DNA of 64,000 nucleotides from Candidatus Francisella endociliophora (GTDB lineage: Bacteria; Pseudomonadota; Gammaproteobacteria; Francisellales; Francisellaceae), in contig NZ_CP009574.1 in the NCBI RefSeq assembly GCF_000764555.1, forward strand, positions 744,001-808,000. Reading direction: 5' to 3'. Position 1 is the stretch's first letter. Every line of letters begins with the position of its first letter. The notes under the pieces are model-generated. The model was not told the origin of the DNA. It did no database searches and worked only from the letters and a program-made list of their open reading frames with translations. Positions 60,101 to 64,000 of this stretch are shown here, piece after piece. The position numbers and the translations under genes were made by a program.

Positions 60101-60787
60101 CTATTGAACTTGACTTAACTCGCCATCTGTTAATCTATAGACCTTGTTCATTCTGCTAGCAAGTTTCTCATCATGTGTCACAATCACAAAACTTGTGCCA
60201 AAATCTTCACTTAGCTGTTGCATTAGTTGAAAAATACTCTCTGACCTTTCACTATCCAAATTACCTGTTGGTTCATCTGCTAGGATACAACTAGGATTTG
60301 TCACCAAAGCTCTTGCAATAGCCACTCTTTGTCTTTCACCTCCAGAAAGCTCCGCAGGCTTATGATTAGCTCTATGTGCTAGACCTACTTTTTCTAAGAT
60401 TTCCGTAGCTAATTTTATAGACTCTTTTTTACCATATTTCTTGGTAATTGCTAAAGGAATCATCACATTCTCAATAGCTGTAAATTCTGGTAACAAGTGA
60501 TGCAACTGATAAATAAAACCAAGATGCTTATTACGCATAATTGCTCGTTTATTTACAGATTGGTTATCAAATCTCTCATTCATAAGAGTAACCTCACCAG
60601 AACTGCATTTATCTAAGCCGCCAAGGACGTTTAGAAGAGTAGTTTTACCCGAACCTGACAACCCCAGAATAGCAACTTTCTCACCCTTGTTAATCTCAAG
60701 ATTTATATCTTTTAAGATAGCAATATCAGTTTTGAATTCTGTATATTTTTTCGAAACATTTTTACAACTTAGAACTACATCACTCAT
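60101..60787 (-). CDS. lolD: Lipoprotein-releasing ABC transporter ATPase LolD
   Basis: 228 residues from the ATG at 60787, which has GGAGG 7-8 bases upstream; a longer frame would run far into lolC. LolD powers release of outer-membrane lipoproteins from the inner membrane to LolA. Walker [13 protein letters not shown] lies near residue 45, [18 protein letters not shown] near 84, signature [15 protein letters not shown] near 140 and Walker [13 protein letters not shown] near 160. It overlaps lolC by 8 bases. Confidence 0.95.
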   Translation of the reverse strand: MSDVVLSCKNVSKKYTEFKTDIAILKDINLEINKGEKVAILGLSGSGKTTLLNVLGGLDKCSSGEVTLMNERFDNQSVNKRAIMRNKHLGFIYQLHHLLPEFTAIENVMIPLAITKKYGKKESIKLATEILEKVGLAHRANHKPAELSGGERQRVAIARALVTNPSCILADEPTGNLDSERSESIFQLMQQLSEDFGTSFVIVTHDEKLASRMNKVYRLTDGELSQVQ

Positions 60788-62042
60788 ATCTAAGTGCCTC
60801 CACTGGTTGAACTCTTGAAGCACTCCATGCTGGATATAATGTTGCTAAGAAACTTAAAAACATTGAAACACCTGTAACCTTAAGAACATCTGACCACATA
60901 AGTTCAGATGGTATATAGTTAATCAGATACACACTTGCACTTAAGAACTGCCTACCTGTAACGTGCTGAATAAAGTTGACGATCTCTGTAGCATAAGTTG
61001 ATAACAAGATACCAAGAAGCACACCGATAACAGTACCAATCATGCCGATTATAAAACCTTGATAAATAAATACTGTGATAATCTGGCGTGATGACATGCC
61101 CATGGTTCTAAGGATTGCAATATCACTACGCTTATCTGTAACAACCATAACTAGTGATGATAGAAGATTAAATATTGCAACTGTAATTATTAACAATAAT
61201 ATAAAGAACATCATTGTCTTTTCCATCTTCAAAGCATCAAAAAATGACTTATTTTCATCTGTCCAGTCACGAGTAAAATAGTATGCTGGAATTGCACCAT
61301 CATTTAATTTATTTTTTATAAGTGGCGCATCATAGACATTTTTTGTACCAAGCTGAAGTGCTGATACAGAATCACCTGTTTGAAAAACTTTTTGAGCATT
61401 TTTGATATTAATCATCGCATAATAAGCATCATACTGATAACTAACAGAAAATATCCCTGATACAGTAAACTGTTTAATTCTAGGAATCATCCCTGCTGGC
61501 GTTAAGCTTACTTTTGGTACGATTAACGTAACCTTATCGCCCACTTTAACACCTAAGCTATCTGCTAAAGCACTACCTAATACCACATTATATCCCTTTC
61601 CATCATCAAGCGATGAAAGCTTACCTTCAATTATATGATCTGCAATTGGTAATACTTTTGTTTGATACTTTGGCTCTATACCTTGTATCTGTACAAATGC
61701 TGTAGTACTACCACCACTATTTGCGCTAAGCAAACCTTGTGATTCAATAATAGGTGCAGTCGCTGTAACTTTTGGAGCTTCTTGCTCAACTTTTTTTGAT
61801 AATGCTGGCCAGTCTGTAACCTTACCACCAACTTGATAAACTTTAAGGGGAGGTACCATCATCAAAATACGACTCTTTATTTGTCCATCAAAACCATTCA
61901 TAACAGACATAACTGTAATAAGAACCGCAACACCTAAAGAAATACCTAAAAAAGATATTGCTGAAATAATAGATATAAACCTGTTACGCTTCTTTGCGCG
62001 GATATATCGCAACCCTATAAATAAAGGCAGACTTTTAAACAT
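60780..62042 (-). CDS. lolC: Lipoprotein-releasing permease, LolC/LolE family (LolF type)
   Basis: About 420 residues from the ATG at 62042, supported by GAGA upstream; ATG 62054 and TTG 62063 are alternatives. Topology is MacB-like: one N-terminal helix (SIISAISFLGISLGVAVLIT), a large periplasmic domain, then three C-terminal helices, ending [18 protein letters not shown]. coli has two such permeases, LolC and LolE; here only one gene precedes lolD. Francisella is known to use a two-component LolDF system with a single permease, which this arrangement fits. Confidence 0.9.
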   Translation of the reverse strand: MFKSLPLFIGLRYIRAKKRNRFISIISAISFLGISLGVAVLITVMSVMNGFDGQIKSRILMMVPPLKVYQVGGKVTDWPALSKKVEQEAPKVTATAPIIESQGLLSANSGGSTTAFVQIQGIEPKYQTKVLPIADHIIEGKLSSLDDGKGYNVVLGSALADSLGVKVGDKVTLIVPKVSLTPAGMIPRIKQFTVSGIFSVSYQYDAYYAMINIKNAQKVFQTGDSVSALQLGTKNVYDAPLIKNKLNDGAIPAYYFTRDWTDENKSFFDALKMEKTMMFFILLLIITVAIFNLLSSLVMVVTDKRSDIAILRTMGMSSRQIITVFIYQGFIIGMIGTVIGVLLGILLSTYATEIVNFIQHVTGRQFLSASVYLINYIPSELMWSDVLKVTGVSMFLSFLATLYPAWSASRVQPVEALRYE

Positions 62043-62214
62043 TAAAAATCTCATTCTAATCAAAAATTGTTATATAGAATATCATATCCAGCCATGAAAA
62101 ACATTTGAAAAATCTTACGCTAATACTTGAGCTTGAAACAAGTACAAAACGATATTTAAAACATTCTTTTAAGAAGACTATCAAAAATTAACTACTCCTA
62201 TCAATTTTGCCTAA

Positions 62215-62243
62215 TTGTTAGATTAGCTAAGTTTTTATATTAT
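62215..62243 (+). promoter_or_regulatory. Probable sigma-70 promoter of the 35-residue ORF
   Basis: TTGTTA at 62215-62220, a 17-base spacer and TATTAT at 62238-62243, about 40 bases before the ATG at 62283. A good match to consensus directed at an otherwise unannotated small ORF. Confidence 0.5.
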
Positions 62244-62282
62244 ATACACATCACAAATTAAGCTAACTAAATGGGTTAAAAA

Positions 62283-62390
62283 ATGAGAAATTTTCTAGAA
62301 GGTCAAACATACTCACTTCCAATATACTTAGGAACAATAGCTCTAGCATATATCGCTTCAGTAACTGTGATAGCAGAAATAATGTTTTAG
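62283..62390 (+). CDS. Small membrane protein, 35 residues, unrecognised
   Basis: The ORF begins MRNFLEGQTYSLPIYLGTIA and continues to a single hydrophobic helix (LALAYIASVTVIAEIMF). It has its own promoter-like sequence about 40 bases upstream; the ribosome binding site is weak (GGG 9 bases before the ATG). It converges on the 5S rRNA gene. A one-helix small protein is plausible; chance cannot be excluded. Confidence 0.45.
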   Translation: MRNFLEGQTYSLPIYLGTIALAYIASVTVIAEIMF

Positions 62391-62407
62391 TAAAATTTTT
62401 GAAAAAG

Positions 62408-62522
62408 TCCTGACGACTACCTACTTTCACCTGGGCAATGCCAGACTATCATCGGCGTGAGTCCGTTTCACTTCTGAGTTCGGAATGGGATCAGGTGGTG
62501 CCAAACTGCTATGATCGTCAGT
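62408..62522 (-). rRNA. rrf: 5S ribosomal RNA, isolated gene
   Basis: The minus strand reads a complete 5S rRNA: the helix I ends CTGACGA and TCGTCAG pair, and the core contains CCCATTCCGAACTCAG and GAAAC, universal 5S segments. No 23S or 16S gene lies on either side; upstream is the def-like gene. F. tularensis is known to carry four 5S but three 16S and three 23S genes, and this looks like the extra copy. The ends are set from helix I and may be off by a few bases. Confidence 0.93.
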
Positions 62523-62592
62523 GGCTGTTATGATACTCTTCTTAATTTATAAGTCAATAAGCTATCTTTATTTTTATCAAAAAGACTTTATT

Positions 62593-63201
62593 TTAAATAA
62601 TACTAGTCCCTATTTGGTACTTTTCTAATAATAACGGAACCTCCTCTCCGCACTCTTGGTAAGGTAACAACTCTCCCATAGAAAATTTTACCTGCAACTC
62701 ATCATTATCCATATATTCTGTATCAAAATCGACATATACAGAACCAATCAAGTGGTTAAACTCATGCTGGAATATTACGGCTGCAATCGAATCTAATTTG
62801 CCTATAACTTTCTCACCATTTTGATTATATGCTTCGTATTCTATCTCTTTGAATGTTGCAAGCTTACCTCTCTTTTCACCTAAAGCACTTAGACAACCAT
62901 GCCAGAAACTGACTCTTTGCTTTGATGCCTTTGTAATTTTGGGATTTATAAATACCTGATATGGTACATTTTCAAAATCTATTGGATAACGAGAATTAGA
63001 GCTATCAAACTCTATCATAAATATTTGATATGGATAGCCAATTTGATTAGCCGCTAGACCTATACCATTGCCTTGCATTTTCTCACTCATTTCTGTGATG
63101 ATATTTTGTATTTCAGCATTTTTAATATCAGTTACAGGTTTACATCTTTGATATAGAACTTCGTTGTTTGGATCATTATATTGTATAAATTGGGATTTCA
63201 T
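62593..63201 (-). CDS. Peptide deformylase-family protein, divergent
   Basis: 202 residues (E. coli Def 169). Motif 1 is intact as GIGLAANQ near residue 47. Motif 2 (EGCLS) reads HGCLS, and motif 3 (HExDH) reads HEFNH, near residue 149. The three metal ligands (Cys and both His) and the catalytic glutamate are kept. It may be an active deformylase or one of the paralogues with reduced activity that some bacteria carry. It lies directly against the dnaE stop, with no spacer, so it is probably cotranscribed with dnaE. Confidence 0.85.
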   Translation of the reverse strand: MKSQFIQYNDPNNEVLYQRCKPVTDIKNAEIQNIITEMSEKMQGNGIGLAANQIGYPYQIFMIEFDSSNSRYPIDFENVPYQVFINPKITKASKQRVSFWHGCLSALGEKRGKLATFKEIEYEAYNQNGEKVIGKLDSIAAVIFQHEFNHLIGSVYVDFDTEYMDNDELQVKFSMGELLPYQECGEEVPLLLEKYQIGTSII

Positions 63202-64000
63202 TTACTTACCACTTAAACTAACCGTACTGCCCTCAGCTATTAACCTACTAACATCATTAACAAACTCATATATCGAAAATGGCTTATTTAGATAATCAAA
63301 CCTACCATCGACATCATCCAGTAATACTTTTATTTCTAAAGTATTTTCTCTTTGAATATTAGTAGTAGCAATATTTGTTTTTAAATTATCTAAAACCTTT
63401 TTAAGATTTGTAGGATTTACATTTTGACTTCTTAGAGCAAGCTCTACTTTACTAAAGTTCTCATCAATATATTGAGATATTGGCAGGACCTTATCTACAC
63501 TTAGTTTATTACATTCTCGCTGTATATCACGGCTTACTTTGCCTTCAACAACAACAACATCATCAACTTGAATATTATCTTTGACTAGTGCAAAAACATC
63601 TTCACCAACAAGACAGTCTGCTCTATCAAACTCATCATCTATATTGATAATATATAAGATTCTACCTGTCTTGGTTTTTCTACGCATCGCTGGAGTTATC
63701 ATACTAGCAATAATTCTTACAGAATTACCATCCATATTTGGTTTTTGTATTTTCTCAAGATCACTAAAGCTAACATGATTACGCCAATGGCTTTCCTCAT
63801 CAATAATATGCCCAGAAAAATACATCCCAAGAGCTTTTTTCTCATTGATAAGTAACTCTTTTAGGCTCCACTCATCAATAATACACTCTCTTTCTAATTC
63901 ACCATCAGTATCGCTCTCTTGCTCTGTAAAACCAAATAAATCATTTTGCCCAGCAGCTGCCATGTCATTTACATAGCCAGCATTTTTGATAGCTTTCTCA
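63202..64000 (-). CDS. dnaE: DNA polymerase III alpha subunit, C-terminal part; runs off the window
   Basis: The last 265 codons are visible; the reading frame stays open to base 64000. The sequence matches the C-terminal end of DnaE: QNDLFGF, the segment EWSLKELLINEKKALGMYFS followed by GHII (E. coli ERETLGLYLTGHP), then the OB-fold RKTKTGRILYIINIDDEFDR and the tau-binding C-terminal region. The polymerase and PHP domains lie beyond the window. Confidence 0.95.
   Translation of the reverse strand, partial: EKAIKNAGYVNDMAAAGQNDLFGFTEQESDTDGELERECIIDEWSLKELLINEKKALGMYFSGHIIDEESHWRNHVSFSDLEKIQKPNMDGNSVRIIASMITPAMRRKTKTGRILYIINIDDEFDRADCLVGEDVFALVKDNIQVDDVVVVEGKVSRDIQRECNKLSVDKVLPISQYIDENFSKVELALRSQNVNPTNLKKVLDNLKTNIATTNIQRENTLEIKVLLDDVDGRFDYLNKPFSIYEFVNDVSRLIAEGSTVSLSGK

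Overview
The window is a piece of a low-GC (roughly 31-32% by eye) gammaproteobacterial chromosome, almost certainly from the genus Francisella. The grounds are a close match to the Francisella SspA that I remember, the glycogen block pgm-glgC-glgA-glgP-malQ set divergently against glgB-pulB, the split glycine decarboxylase (gcvPA/gcvPB), a Lol transporter with one permease gene, and an isolated extra 5S rRNA gene. SspA differs from my memory of the F. tularensis protein at many positions, and a PAS-PAS-GGDEF gene is present, so an environmental or fish-associated species (F. philomiragia-like) is more likely than F. tularensis. That species-level statement is inference.

Layout. 1-16.5 kb: mostly minus strand. 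It holds birA (cut by the left edge), recJ, an AI-2E-type permease, an amino-acid permease facing an orphan PotF-like binding protein, trmL-hemB-yhbY-holB-sohB-sspA, plus-strand tusE-yggX, the cell-wall block mraY-murD-ftsW, and a strongly diverged PEP carboxykinase. 16.5-29 kb: glnS, two POT peptide transporters, uup, an MFS exporter, a FUSC protein, rlmB-mpl and plus-strand pyrE-lpxH. 29-35.5 kb: murF, two unrecognised exported proteins, an HD hydrolase, murE and glyQ. 35.5-38 kb: an accessory-looking island with a possible plus-strand small RNA, a CoiA-like protein and an HNH nuclease. 38-52 kb: a complete glycogen synthesis and breakdown block. 52-55 kb: an aroE-like gene, a CPBP protease and a diguanylate cyclase. 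55-60 kb: gcvT-gcvH-gcvPA-gcvPB. 60-64 kb: lolC-lolD, a 35-residue membrane ORF, an isolated 5S rRNA gene, a def-like gene and the 3' end of dnaE.

How the genes fit together. Peptidoglycan precursor synthesis and recycling (murE, murF, murD, mraY, ftsW, mpl) is spread over four places instead of forming one dcw cluster. The glycogen genes form a full cycle: Pgm and GlgC make ADP-glucose, GlgA and GlgB polymerise and branch it, and GlgP, PulB and MalQ break it down. SspA links the region to virulence gene control.

The most unusual content is not a classical gene system. (1) Two 194-bp copies of an intergenic element at 34461-34654 and 39571-39764 fold into three hairpins whose stems differ in sequence but stay paired. 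(2) A roughly 40-bp palindromic repeat has inserted twice, in frame, into the essential gene murE, with a third copy across its stop codon. (3) A higher-GC two-gene HNH/CoiA-like unit has its own strong promoter. (4) A PEP-carboxykinase homologue has lost most of its metal and phosphate ligands. All family assignments come from reading motifs by eye; no database search was run.
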